From contig CAURMH010000055.1 in the NCBI GenBank assembly GCA_963525745.1, positions 1 through 8,309 of the forward strand: DNA of 8,309 nucleotides, read 5' to 3'. Below are positions 1 to 6,433 of the stretch, one piece after another (position 1 is the first letter of the stretch; each line of letters starts with the position of its first letter). A program made the position numbers and the translations under genes. The notes under the pieces are model-generated. The model was given only the letters and a program-made list of their open reading frames with translations. It searched no databases and was not told the DNA's origin. Source of the stretch: CAURMH01 sp963525745. GTDB taxonomy: Bacteria > Pseudomonadota > Gammaproteobacteria > Enterobacterales > Pasteurellaceae.

Positions 1-67
1 GTTCAGTCGGTAGAACGGTGGACTGTTAATCCACATGTCGCAGGTTCGAGTCCCGCAGGAGGAGCCA
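1..67 (+). tRNA. tRNA-Asn (anticodon GTT), 5' end cut by window edge
   Basis: The last 67 bases of an asparagine tRNA. The anticodon stem (18-22 with 30-34) closes a seven-base loop with anticodon GTT at 25-27; the T loop TTCGAGT is at 45-51, the 3' acceptor strand at 57-63, discriminator G at 64 and an encoded CCA at 65-67. About nine bases (5' acceptor strand and the first D-arm linker bases) lie outside the window, judged from the E. coli tRNA-Asn length of 76. The T stem (40-44 with 52-56) contains one apparent A-C mismatch at 42/54, which is odd and is discussed as a finding. A strong terminator follows six bases downstream, so this is the last gene of its transcript. Confidence 0.95.
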
Positions 68-72
68 AATTC

Positions 73-105
73 AAAAAAACCGCTAAAGAAATTTAGCGGT
101 TTTTT
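73..105 (+). terminator. Rho-independent terminator of the tRNA-Asn transcript
   Basis: Bases 74-87 pair perfectly with 92-105 (14 bp, GC core CCGC/GCGG) around a GAAA loop at 88-91. The descending arm ends in six T. The A-run on the left makes it potentially bidirectional, but no gene enters from the right on the minus strand here. Confidence 0.92.
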
Positions 106-134
106 ACTTTTTCACAGAGTAAATTTTCACACAA

Positions 135-153
135 AAGTAATAAACTATTACTT
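135..153. repeat. 19-base perfect dyad, possible operator
   Basis: AAGTAATA at 135-142 and its exact complement TATTACTT at 146-153 flank a 3-base centre AAC. It lies just upstream of a TATAAT hexamer at 163-168 and would cover that promoter's -35 position. All bases but two per arm are A or T, so chance occurrence is not negligible. Function is unknown; a repressor or activator site is an inference. Confidence 0.35.
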
Positions 154-162
154 ATCACTTTT

Positions 163-168
163 TATAAT
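163..168 (+). promoter_or_regulatory. Possible distal -10 hexamer (TATAAT) upstream of the yafJ-type gene
   Basis: An exact TATAAT lies 115 bases before the gene start. No recognisable -35 is found 16-18 bases upstream (that region is the dyad at 135-153), so it would need an activator, or it is a chance match in AT-rich DNA. Confidence 0.25.
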
Positions 169-222
169 AACGGCTTTTTCTTTTATGTGATTTTTTCTTC
201 TAAAAATTCCGGAACCTACATA

Positions 223-251
223 TTGAAATAATAGTAATTATCGTGTTAAAT
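223..251 (+). promoter_or_regulatory. Candidate sigma-70 promoter for the yafJ-type gene
   Basis: TTGAAA at 223-228 (5 of 6 to consensus) and TTAAAT at 246-251 (4 of 6) are separated by 17 bases. Transcription would start near 258 and leave a leader of about 26 bases ahead of the ATG at 284. This fits better than the TATAAT at 163, which lacks a -35. Confidence 0.45.
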
Positions 252-283
252 CACTACAAAATGTAAGGCTAACAGGATATTTT

Positions 284-1111
284 ATGTGTCAGTTATTAGG
301 AATGAATTGTAATACGCCAACGGATATAGTGTTCTCTTTTGAGGGGTTTCGCCGCCGCGCAGGTCTGACGGATTGTCATTCGGACGGTTTCGGGATAGCC
401 TTTTTTGAAGGACGCGGCGTTAGGGTATTTCGCGATAACCGCGCGGCGGCCGATTCGCCGATAGCGGATTGTGTAAAACAATATAAAATTAAATCCTATA
501 ATGTGATTGCACACATCCGAAAAGCGACTCAGGGCGAAGTAAACATTGAAAACACGCATCCGTTTATTCGTGAAATTTGGGGAGAAAATTGGGTTTTTGC
601 TCATAACGGAAATTTAAAAGATTTACCCGATATGTCGGACAATTTTTGCCAGCCTATCGGTTCAACAGATTCTGAAGCGGCATTCTGTTACATGGCCGAG
701 CATTTAAAAAATCGCTTCAGTCGCAAACCGACAGAAATGCAGATTTTTGAAGAAATTCAGGCGGTAACAAAACGTTTATCGCAACACGGCACGTTTAATT
801 TTATTTTGTCTAACGGCGAATGGATGATTGCGCACTGCTCGACAAATTTACACTATCTGATGCGCAAGGCGCCTTTCGGGAGAGCCCAACGGATCGATGA
901 TGACGGCGTGATTGATTTTAGTGATTACGCCAAGGAAGGGGATAAAATAACGATTATTACCACTTTCCCATTAACGAAAAACGAGCCTTGGATTAAAATG
1001 GAAAGCGGTGGCTTTGTATTTTTTAAAGACGGTGAAAAATTAGCCGAAATCGCCGGTGTCGCAAAAGAAACGATTGATGACGGCACTTTAGGATTGAGAA
1101 GGGCTGCTTAG
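284..1111 (+). CDS. yafJ: Class II (Ntn-type) glutamine amidotransferase, YafJ family
   Basis: A 275-residue cytoplasmic protein with the class II glutaminase fold. After removal of Met1, Cys2 (MCQLLG) would be the N-terminal nucleophile that releases ammonia from glutamine. Family motifs are DGFGIAF (34-40), HIRKAT (77-82, with the glutamine-binding Arg79), HNGN (107-110, oxyanion hole) and GSTDSE (126-131). No synthase or acceptor domain is fused, as in E. coli YafJ (about 255 residues); the acceptor substrate of this family is not established. The start is fixed by the need for Cys2, and a CAGGA ribosome site lies six bases upstream. The gene is alone between two terminators, so it is probably monocistronic. 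Identification of the family is firm; the physiological role is unknown. Confidence 0.92.
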   Translation: MCQLLGMNCNTPTDIVFSFEGFRRRAGLTDCHSDGFGIAFFEGRGVRVFRDNRAAADSPIADCVKQYKIKSYNVIAHIRKATQGEVNIENTHPFIREIWGENWVFAHNGNLKDLPDMSDNFCQPIGSTDSEAAFCYMAEHLKNRFSRKPTEMQIFEEIQAVTKRLSQHGTFNFILSNGEWMIAHCSTNLHYLMRKAPFGRAQRIDDDGVIDFSDYAKEGDKITIITTFPLTKNEPWIKMESGGFVFFKDGEKLAEIAGVAKETIDDGTLGLRRAA

Positions 1112-1140
1112 TGCTATTCGGTTTTTGAATCATTTTGCAT

Positions 1141-1179
1141 AAAAAACGTGATTGATAAATATATCAATCACGTTTTTTT
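1141..1179. terminator. Bidirectional terminator between convergent yafJ-type gene and lpxH
   Basis: Bases 1141-1156 pair with 1163-1178 (16 bp, including six A opposite six T) around AAATAT. The T-run on either strand makes it work in both directions. Its right edge overlaps the lpxH stop codon (1178-1180 on the minus strand), so the two genes share one compact terminator. Confidence 0.9.
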
Positions 1180-1900
1180 ATTTCGATAGCGAATTTAAAA
1201 ACCCGATTTGACCGTTTTCTTTCGCTACGAGGATTGAGGCATAATTTATTTTCCAATCGCCGAGAACGATGCGTTGATAATCGGCATATTGATGAATTCC
1301 TTCAAGATGGGTATGACCATGAATCAGTCGCTTTACATTAAATTGATGACAAATTTGCGTTGTGAACGCGAGATTGACGTCCATCACCCGGATATTTTTG
1401 CTTTTTTTAGATTGATTACTTTGTGCCCGAATTTTTTCTGCGATTTTTAACCGCACTTTTAAAGGTAATTTTAAAAATAGCCACTGTCGCCATTTTTGAT
1501 GTACTTTTTGACGAAATTGTTGATATTTAACATCATCCGTACAAAGCGTATCACCATGACAAAGTAATGTCGGTGTACCGTATAAATCAATCTTTTGATA
1601 ATCCGCAAGGAGCTTAATGCCAGTTTCTTGGGCAAACCGTTTGCCGATTAAAAAATCACGATTGCCTCGGATTAAATAGCAATCAATTTCACGCTGCATA
1701 AGCGCTTGAAGCAATGTTTTGACCTGCTGGATTAATGCCGAATCTTCATCATCACCGATCCAGAAATCAAATAAGTCACCTAAAATATACAGTTTTTCTG
1801 CATGTATTGCGTGATTTTGTATAAAGTCGGTAAAAAGTGCGGTCAATTCCGGGCGAGTTTCGCTGAGATGAAGATCGGAAATAAAATAAGTGAGTCGCAT
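1178..1900 (-). CDS. lpxH: UDP-2,3-diacylglucosamine diphosphatase LpxH (lipid A synthesis)
   Basis: A 240-residue calcineurin-like phosphoesterase. It hydrolyses UDP-2,3-diacylglucosamine to lipid X (2,3-diacylglucosamine 1-phosphate) and UMP at the cytoplasmic face of the inner membrane. The Mn-binding set is complete and in the family order: Asp9 and His11 (SDLHL), Asp42 (LGDLFDFW), Asn80 (RGNRD), His115 (CHGD), His196 and His198 (HGHTH). The central segment 135-172 is rich in Lys/Arg and matches the membrane-associated insertion of the family. The start gives the DLH motif at its usual distance from the N terminus, but upstream of the ATG there is a run of six C and no Shine-Dalgarno sequence. 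Two uptake signals lie inside the gene. It is divergent from plsC, another envelope lipid gene. Confidence 0.97.
   Translation of the reverse strand: MRLTYFISDLHLSETRPELTALFTDFIQNHAIHAEKLYILGDLFDFWIGDDEDSALIQQVKTLLQALMQREIDCYLIRGNRDFLIGKRFAQETGIKLLADYQKIDLYGTPTLLCHGDTLCTDDVKYQQFRQKVHQKWRQWLFLKLPLKVRLKIAEKIRAQSNQSKKSKNIRVMDVNLAFTTQICHQFNVKRLIHGHTHLEGIHQYADYQRIVLGDWKINYASILVAKENGQIGFLNSLSK
1450..1458 (-). other. DNA uptake signal sequence (USS), minus orientation, inside lpxH
   Basis: The 9-base core AAGTGCGGT reads on the minus strand and is followed there by TTAAAAAT and, one helical turn on, an A-rich block, matching the extended Haemophilus uptake motif well. In lpxH it encodes Lys-Val-Arg at 148-150. 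Confidence 0.88.
1835..1843 (+). other. DNA uptake signal sequence (USS), plus orientation, inside lpxH
   Basis: Exact AAGTGCGGT core preceded by A-rich sequence; the downstream AT blocks are only partly conserved (CAATTCC). On the lpxH strand it encodes Thr-Ala-Leu at residues 20-22. Confidence 0.85.
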
Positions 1901-1951
1901 TGGGGGGCCCTTGAATTTTTTCGCTAGGGTAGCACAAATTAATTGCGTATT

Positions 1952-1960
1952 TGATATACT
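1952..1960 (+). promoter_or_regulatory. Extended -10 promoter candidate for plsC
   Basis: TGATATACT fits the extended -10 pattern TGnTATAAT with one mismatch. No good -35 is present 17 bases upstream, which extended -10 promoters tolerate. Transcription would start near 1967, about 22 bases before the plsC ATG. I see no convincing lpxH promoter on the other strand of this 88-base divergent spacer. Confidence 0.45.
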
Positions 1961-1988
1961 TTAGCAAATTTTTAACTAGGCAAAAATT

Positions 1989-2717
1989 ATGTTGAAATTA
2001 TTAAGAATTGTTGTGGTTGTTATTTGCTGTATTCTGATTTGTACGCTGGGATCAATTTATTCGTTTATCCGCTTTAAAAATCCCAGCAATGTCGGTGTAA
2101 TGGCGCGTTGGTTCGGGCGTTTATATCCATTGTTCGGTCTGCAGGTGGAGCACCGCTTCCCGACAAATACGAATATTGGACGTTGTGTTTATATCGGTAA
2201 CCATCAAAATAATTATGACATGATCACGATTTCTTACATGGTTTTACCGCGCACGGTCAGTGTGGGTAAGAAGAGTTTAATTTGGGTGCCTTTTTTCGGC
2301 ATTTTGTATTGGGTTACCGGTAATATTTTGCTTGATCGTGATAATCGTACTAAAGCACATAGCACGATGACCGAACTGGCGAATCGGATTAATCGGGATA
2401 ATTTGTCGGTTTGGATGTTTCCCGAAGGGACGCGAAGCCGAGGGCGCGGTCTGTTGCCGTTTAAAACGGGCGCATTTCATGCGGCGATTGCGGCAGGGGT
2501 GCCGATTGTACCGGTGGTTTGTTCTACCACAGAAGGGAAAATTGATCTGAATCGTTGGAATAATGGCAAAGTGATTTGTGAAATGATGGAGCCGATTGAT
2601 ACTTCGGTGTATCACAAAGATAGCGTGCGAGAATTGGCGCAATATTGCCATGATTTGATGGAAAAACGCATTGCGGCGCTTGATGCCGAAATTGCCGCTG
2701 ATGCCGGGATGAAGTAA
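1989..2717 (+). CDS. plsC: 1-acyl-sn-glycerol-3-phosphate acyltransferase PlsC
   Basis: A 242-residue inner-membrane enzyme that acylates lysophosphatidic acid to phosphatidic acid, the precursor of all membrane phospholipids. The N terminus (about residues 4-27) is one hydrophobic membrane segment. The acyltransferase block I NHQNNYD (71-77) contains the catalytic His72-x4-Asp77 pair; GNILLDRDNR (111-120) is block II; FPEGTRS (144-150) is block III, which binds the glycerol phosphate; VPIVPV (171-176) is block IV. Length agrees with bacterial PlsC. An AGG at 1978-1980 lies eight bases before the ATG. The stop is four bases before ftsP, so the two are almost certainly co-transcribed, as plsC and sufI/ftsP are neighbours in other gammaproteobacteria. 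Confidence 0.96.
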   Translation: MLKLLRIVVVVICCILICTLGSIYSFIRFKNPSNVGVMARWFGRLYPLFGLQVEHRFPTNTNIGRCVYIGNHQNNYDMITISYMVLPRTVSVGKKSLIWVPFFGILYWVTGNILLDRDNRTKAHSTMTELANRINRDNLSVWMFPEGTRSRGRGLLPFKTGAFHAAIAAGVPIVPVVCSTTEGKIDLNRWNNGKVICEMMEPIDTSVYHKDSVRELAQYCHDLMEKRIAALDAEIAADAGMK

Positions 2718-2721
2718 CACA

Positions 2722-4131
2722 ATGGTTAAGTTGTCCCGCCGTCAATTATTAAAAACAAGCGCGATTTCGACCGCACTTGTCGCCTTTCCTCCTTCTTTAT
2801 TTGCTGCCGGCAGGGAAAAATTATTTATTCCGCCGCTGATGGAAGCGCGACGCGGACGGCCGCTAATTCTTACCATGGGGGAAGTAACCTATCCTTTAGA
2901 CGGCGAGCATTATGTCGATGTATGGGGATTTAATGGTCGCTATTTAGGGCCGACAATTAAAATTAGAAAAGGTGATTTTGCTAAGCTGAACTATTCAAAT
3001 AATCTTCCGCAGCCGGCAGCCATTTCAATCCAGGGCTTGCAGGCTTCGGGCGAGTTTTTCGGGAATGCCGGACGTGTATTAAAAACGGGCGAAACATGGG
3101 CGCCGATTATTTCCATCAATCAATCGGCATCGACTTGTTGGTACCGTGCGTCGACGCCGACCAATTCCGCCTATCAAACTTACCGCGGCCTTGCCGGATT
3201 ATGGATTATTGAAGATGAAGAAACATCTCGCTTAACATTGCCGCATAAATATGGAATAGACGATATTCCGTTGATTTTACAGGATATGACCTTTAATAAT
3301 GCGGGGATACAATTATTTAAGCCCGATCAACCGTACTTTATGGGAACGCATCTTCTGATAAACGGCCAAGTTGCGCCCTATTTAGAGGTTTCGCGCGGTT
3401 GGGTTCGGGTACGTTTGCTGAACGGATCATTGTCGCGTAGCTATGAATTGCGTTTTGATGATGAGCGTGATTTGTATATCATTGCGCAAGATTTGGGGTT
3501 TTTATCGCAACCCATCGTGACAAAAGCCTTTTCATTAAGTCCGGGAGAGCGTATAGAGTTTCTGGTTGATTTGAGCGAGGGCGAAACCGTTTCATTAATT
3601 GCCGGGCATAAACAAGGCGTTTGGGATAAAATCCAAAAGGTATTCGGTCTGAATGAGGCGTTGGCGGATAATCGTGTGCTCGAATTTCGTTTACAGGGCG
3701 ATTTATCGGTTTTTACGCAACAACCTTCTCTTCAGTTCAATACCGATGCGGCGGACATCATTCATCGTGAGATCGTTGCCGAACGGGTTTTTAATCTAGA
3801 TACGGAAAACGGGTTAATTAATGGAAAACGTTTTAATCCTCAGCAAATTGATATAACGGCGAAGTTAGGCGCTGTGGAACGTTGGCGGATAAGCGCTAAT
3901 GCGCCTGTCGGTTTTTTTATACAAGGGGCAAAATTTGTGATTGAAAGCCTGGATGATGAGCCTGTGCCTGAGGCTCGGTATGTTTGGAGGGATACGTTCC
4001 GGATTAACCGTGCAGGACAGATTTTAGTAAAATTTGATCAACCGTCATCAAATCAATATCCCTTTATTTTCGGTTCATCGCATTTAATTCTTGCCGATAT
4101 GGGGTGTATCGGTACGATAGTTGTGCAATAG
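2722..4131 (+). CDS. ftsP: Divisome protein FtsP (SufI), multicopper-oxidase fold without copper sites
   Basis: A 469-residue periplasmic protein. The N terminus has a twin-arginine signal: SRRQLLK at 5-11, a hydrophobic stretch 12-28, and probable cleavage around residues 28-30. In E. coli the homologue (SufI/FtsP) is a standard Tat substrate that protects the divisome under stress. Three cupredoxin-like domains can be followed: NGRYLGPTIKIRKGD (71-85) starts the first, YRGLAGLWIIED (154-165) ends it, and the third ends at the C terminus. Positions where copper oxidases have His ligands carry other residues: SIQGLQ (102-107) in place of HWHG, YRAST (141-145) in place of HSH, and no HCH near the end. 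Hence a structural, non-enzymatic protein is inferred. Only four bases separate it from plsC; its ribosome site is weak, which suggests translational coupling. Confidence 0.94.
   Translation: MVKLSRRQLLKTSAISTALVAFPPSLFAAGREKLFIPPLMEARRGRPLILTMGEVTYPLDGEHYVDVWGFNGRYLGPTIKIRKGDFAKLNYSNNLPQPAAISIQGLQASGEFFGNAGRVLKTGETWAPIISINQSASTCWYRASTPTNSAYQTYRGLAGLWIIEDEETSRLTLPHKYGIDDIPLILQDMTFNNAGIQLFKPDQPYFMGTHLLINGQVAPYLEVSRGWVRVRLLNGSLSRSYELRFDDERDLYIIAQDLGFLSQPIVTKAFSLSPGERIEFLVDLSEGETVSLIAGHKQGVWDKIQKVFGLNEALADNRVLEFRLQGDLSVFTQQPSLQFNTDAADIIHREIVAERVFNLDTENGLINGKRFNPQQIDITAKLGAVERWRISANAPVGFFIQGAKFVIESLDDEPVPEARYVWRDTFRINRAGQILVKFDQPSSNQYPFIFGSSHLILADMGCIGTIVVQ
2770..2778 (-). other. DNA uptake signal sequence (USS), minus orientation, inside the ftsP signal peptide
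   Basis: AAGTGCGGT on the minus strand followed by CGAAATC and further on TTTTTAAT, a good extended match. On the coding strand it reads ACC GCA CTT in frame, giving Thr17-Ala18-Leu19 in the hydrophobic core of the Tat signal. Confidence 0.88.
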
Positions 4132-4140
4132 CGTGCATTA

Positions 4141-4149
4141 AAGTGCGGT
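4141..4149 (+). other. DNA uptake signal sequence (USS), intergenic after ftsP
   Basis: Exact AAGTGCGGT core preceded by A, followed by CAAAATC and then TTTTATTT at the expected spacing. It is single, with no inverted partner nearby, so it does not form a terminator; ftsP and the next gene could therefore be on one transcript. Confidence 0.88.
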
Positions 4150-4192
4150 CAAAATCAAGCGAGTTTTATTTAACCTACTCTTAGAGGAAATT

Positions 4193-4663
4193 ATGATGAA
4201 AAAAACATTAGCGTTATTTTTAACAACCACTTTATTGTCTACAGCGGCGTTAGCGACAAATGCGAAAAAAGTTGCTAATCCTTCGACTCCACGCTTATAT
4301 CTTAGCGTTATCGATGTCTCGGCGAGTAAACCGGTGGATTTGCAAAAAACGGAAATTTCGCGTTCCGCTAAACAGCAATTATGCTGGTCGGCAACCGGAG
4401 GAATTTTCCCTACCCCATCCGAAGTAACGGAAGTTTTCACGTCGCCAAAACCGACAACATTCCAAGCCGGCGACAGTTTCTCTATGTCATCGGCAGATAA
4501 AAAAGTTCATACAATAACCAGTAAGAAAACCCCAAGCAACGATAATAAAGTGGTGAGCGGGTGCTGGCAATTTGATAAAACGGATCCGACCGGTCAATAC
4601 AGTCTTTCTGTGAAAATCGGTAATATTCAATATGGCCAGCTTAATTTTAAAGTGACTGAATAA
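4193..4663 (+). CDS. Small secreted protein of unknown function with two Cys-Trp motifs
   Basis: I do not recognise this 156-residue protein. It has a clear Sec signal peptide: MMKK, a hydrophobic run (5-20), and ALA (19-21) as the likely cleavage site, with TNA (22-24) as an alternative. The mature part is about 132-135 residues, Ser/Thr/Lys-rich, slightly basic, with no further membrane segment, so it is periplasmic or secreted. It has just two cysteines, Cys64 (LCWSA) and Cys124 (GCWQF), each followed by Trp; a disulfide is likely. Alternating polar/hydrophobic stretches near the C terminus (QYSLSVKIGNIQYGQLNFKV) suggest beta structure. There is no Cys at the cleavage site, so it is not a lipoprotein. 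AGAGGA at 4183-4188 is followed by two consecutive ATGs; the second (4196) has the better spacing. It may be the third gene after plsC-ftsP and ends at a strong terminator. Confidence 0.85.
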   Translation: MMKKTLALFLTTTLLSTAALATNAKKVANPSTPRLYLSVIDVSASKPVDLQKTEISRSAKQQLCWSATGGIFPTPSEVTEVFTSPKPTTFQAGDSFSMSSADKKVHTITSKKTPSNDNKVVSGCWQFDKTDPTGQYSLSVKIGNIQYGQLNFKVTE

Positions 4664-4679
4664 TTATTCATCTCATAAT

Positions 4680-4707
4680 AAAAGCGGCGTTGATTAACGC
4701 CGCTTTT
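4680..4707. terminator. Bidirectional terminator between the small secreted protein gene and pckA
   Basis: Bases 4680-4691 pair with 4696-4707 (12 bp, core GCGGCG/CGCCGC) around GATT. T-runs of four follow on both strands. It serves the plus-strand gene ending at 4663 and pckA ending at 4745 on the minus strand. Confidence 0.92.
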
Positions 4708-4744
4708 GTTTCGATTAACTCATTATTTACTTTACAATTTTCTC

Positions 4745-6361
4745 TTATGCTTTCGGGCCGGCAGCAATAAGTGCTTTTCCTTCCGCATTTGTCGCATATT
4801 TTTCAAAGTTTTTCACAAAGCGATTTGCCAAATCTTCGGCTTTTGCTTGCCATTGTGCTTTGTCCGAGTAAGTGTCACGCGGATCTAAAATCGCCGTATC
4901 AACCCCCGGCAAGGCTTTAGGAATCGCTAAATTAAAGATCGGTAATTGGCTCATTTCCGCTTTTTCGATTGAACCGTCTAAAATGGCGTCAATGATTCCC
5001 CGTGTATCTTTGATTGAAATACGTTTGCCCGTGCCGTTCCAGCCGGTATTGACTAAATAAGCCTCTGCGCCGGATTCTTTCATTCGTTTTACCAACACTT
5101 CCGCATATTGCGTCGGATGAAGCGATAGGAATGCTGCGCCAAAGCAGGCGGAGAATGTCGGTGTCGGTTCTGTGATGCCGCGCTCGGTACCCGCCAGTTT
5201 GGCCGTAAAGCCTGACAGGAAGTAATATTTCGTTTGTTCCGGGGTAAGCTTTGAAACCGGCGGTAACACACCAAATGCATCGGCGGTTAGAAAAATCACT
5301 TTGGTTGCAGGCCCGGCTTTAGAAACCGGTGTGACGATGTTTTTAATATGATAAATCGGATAAGAAACACGCGTATTTTCCGTTTTGGACGCATCGTCAA
5401 AATCAACGGAACCGTCAGCACGAACAACAACGTTTTCTAACAAGGCATCACGACGGATGGCGTGGTAGATGTCGGGTTCATTTTCTTCCGATAATTTAAT
5501 GGTTTTGGCGTAGCAGCCGCCCTCAAAGTTAAAGACGCCTTGATCATCCCAGCCATGCTCATCGTCGCCGATAAGTTGGCGCTTAGGATCGGTGGAAAGT
5601 GTGGTTTTTCCGGTACCGGACAAACCGAAGAAGATCGCGGTGTCGCCGTCTTTGCCGACATTAGCGGAACAGTGCATGGAGGCAATTCCTTTCAGCGGAA
5701 GGAAGTAGTTCATCATCGAGAACATTCCTTTTTTCATTTCGCCGCCGTACCACGTGCCGCCGATTAATTGAATACCTTCGGTAATATTGAACGCGACAAA
5801 GTTTTCGGAATTTAAACCTTGCGCCTGCCAGCTCGGATTAGTAACTTTGGAGCCGTTCATCACGACGAAATCCGGCTTAAAGTTTACTAATTCTGCGTCA
5901 GAAGGACGAACAAACATATTTTTGACGAAATGTGCCTGCCACGCCACTTCGGTCACAACTCGCACGGCTAAGCGTGTGTCCGGGTTGGCACCGCAAAAAG
6001 CATCGACAACGAACAAGCGCTTGTTGGAAAGTTGATTGGTTACTAAATCCTTTAAACTTTTCCATGTAGCTTGATTCATCGGTTTATTGTCATTTTTGGC
6101 CGCGTCGGATGTCCACCAAACCGTATCTTTGGTTTTTTCGTCAAGGACAATATATTTGTCTTTTGGTGAACGGCCAGTGAAAATACCAGTATCCACCGCA
6201 ACAGCGCCGGATGTGGTGACAATACCTTTTTCATAGCCTTCCAGCCCCGCTTTGGTTTCTTCTTCAAATAGAAGCTCATAGCTTGGGTTATACACAACCT
6301 CTTTAACATTTTTAATGCCGAGATCTTCAAGTTCGTGAACAATTTTGCTTAAGTTAGCCAT
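4745..6361 (-). CDS. pckA: Phosphoenolpyruvate carboxykinase (ATP-dependent)
   Basis: A 538-residue cytosolic enzyme interconverting oxaloacetate + ATP and PEP + CO2 + ADP. In this family of bacteria it often runs toward carboxylation, feeding succinate. Key residues are all present: Arg64 (TGRSPKDKY), Tyr205 (GGTWYGGE), Lys211 (MKKGMF), His230, the kinase-1a P-loop GLSGTGKTT (246-254) with Lys252 and Thr253, metal ligand Asp267 (GDDEHGW), and Arg331 (ENTRVSYP). The open frame extends 13 codons upstream to 6400, but I chose the ATG at 6361: it has GAGG at 6368-6371 six bases upstream, and MANLSKIVHEL aligns with the N termini I recall for related enzymes; the longer form would also begin upstream of or at the predicted transcription start. 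Control by CRP is indicated by the promoter. Confidence 0.97.
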   Translation of the reverse strand: MANLSKIVHELEDLGIKNVKEVVYNPSYELLFEEETKAGLEGYEKGIVTTSGAVAVDTGIFTGRSPKDKYIVLDEKTKDTVWWTSDAAKNDNKPMNQATWKSLKDLVTNQLSNKRLFVVDAFCGANPDTRLAVRVVTEVAWQAHFVKNMFVRPSDAELVNFKPDFVVMNGSKVTNPSWQAQGLNSENFVAFNITEGIQLIGGTWYGGEMKKGMFSMMNYFLPLKGIASMHCSANVGKDGDTAIFFGLSGTGKTTLSTDPKRQLIGDDEHGWDDQGVFNFEGGCYAKTIKLSEENEPDIYHAIRRDALLENVVVRADGSVDFDDASKTENTRVSYPIYHIKNIVTPVSKAGPATKVIFLTADAFGVLPPVSKLTPEQTKYYFLSGFTAKLAGTERGITEPTPTFSACFGAAFLSLHPTQYAEVLVKRMKESGAEAYLVNTGWNGTGKRISIKDTRGIIDAILDGSIEKAEMSQLPIFNLAIPKALPGVDTAILDPRDTYSDKAQWQAKAEDLANRFVKNFEKYATNAEGKALIAAGPKA

Positions 6362-6404
6362 ACATAACCTCATAGTTAAACAGTTAGTCCTATAATCCAC
6401 TCAC

Positions 6405-6433
6405 ATTATAAAAAAACTTTTCAGAAAAAGATG
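6405..6433 (-). promoter_or_regulatory. pckA promoter: perfect -10, weak -35
   Basis: On the minus strand an exact TATAAT (6410 down to 6405) gives a predicted start near 6398 and a leader of about 37 bases. The -35 position (6433-6428, CATCTT) is poor, as expected of an activator-dependent promoter. Confidence 0.75.

Noticed and set aside
186..201. TGTGA half-site upstream of the yafJ-type gene as a second CRP site
   Set aside because: The second half-site is TTCTT-like rather than TCACA; one half only.
296..604. 102-residue minus-strand frame inside the yafJ-type gene, and similar frames opposite plsC (2277-2745) and within pckA (several, 4706-6342)
   Set aside because: All lie in other frames of genes whose products are firmly identified; none shows recognisable motifs.
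1776..1967. 63-residue minus-strand frame across the lpxH start
   Set aside because: An alternative frame overlapping the well-supported lpxH N terminus; no domain and no ribosome site.
6391..6396. TATAAT on the plus strand in the pckA leader
   Set aside because: No -35 at a usable distance, and the only downstream plus-strand reading frame is the doubtful 17-codon ORF.
6362..6400. N-terminal extension of pckA by 13 codons to an upstream ATG at 6400
   Set aside because: The region holds the ribosome site for the ATG at 6361 and begins at about the predicted transcription start (6398); the extra residues do not resemble family N termini.
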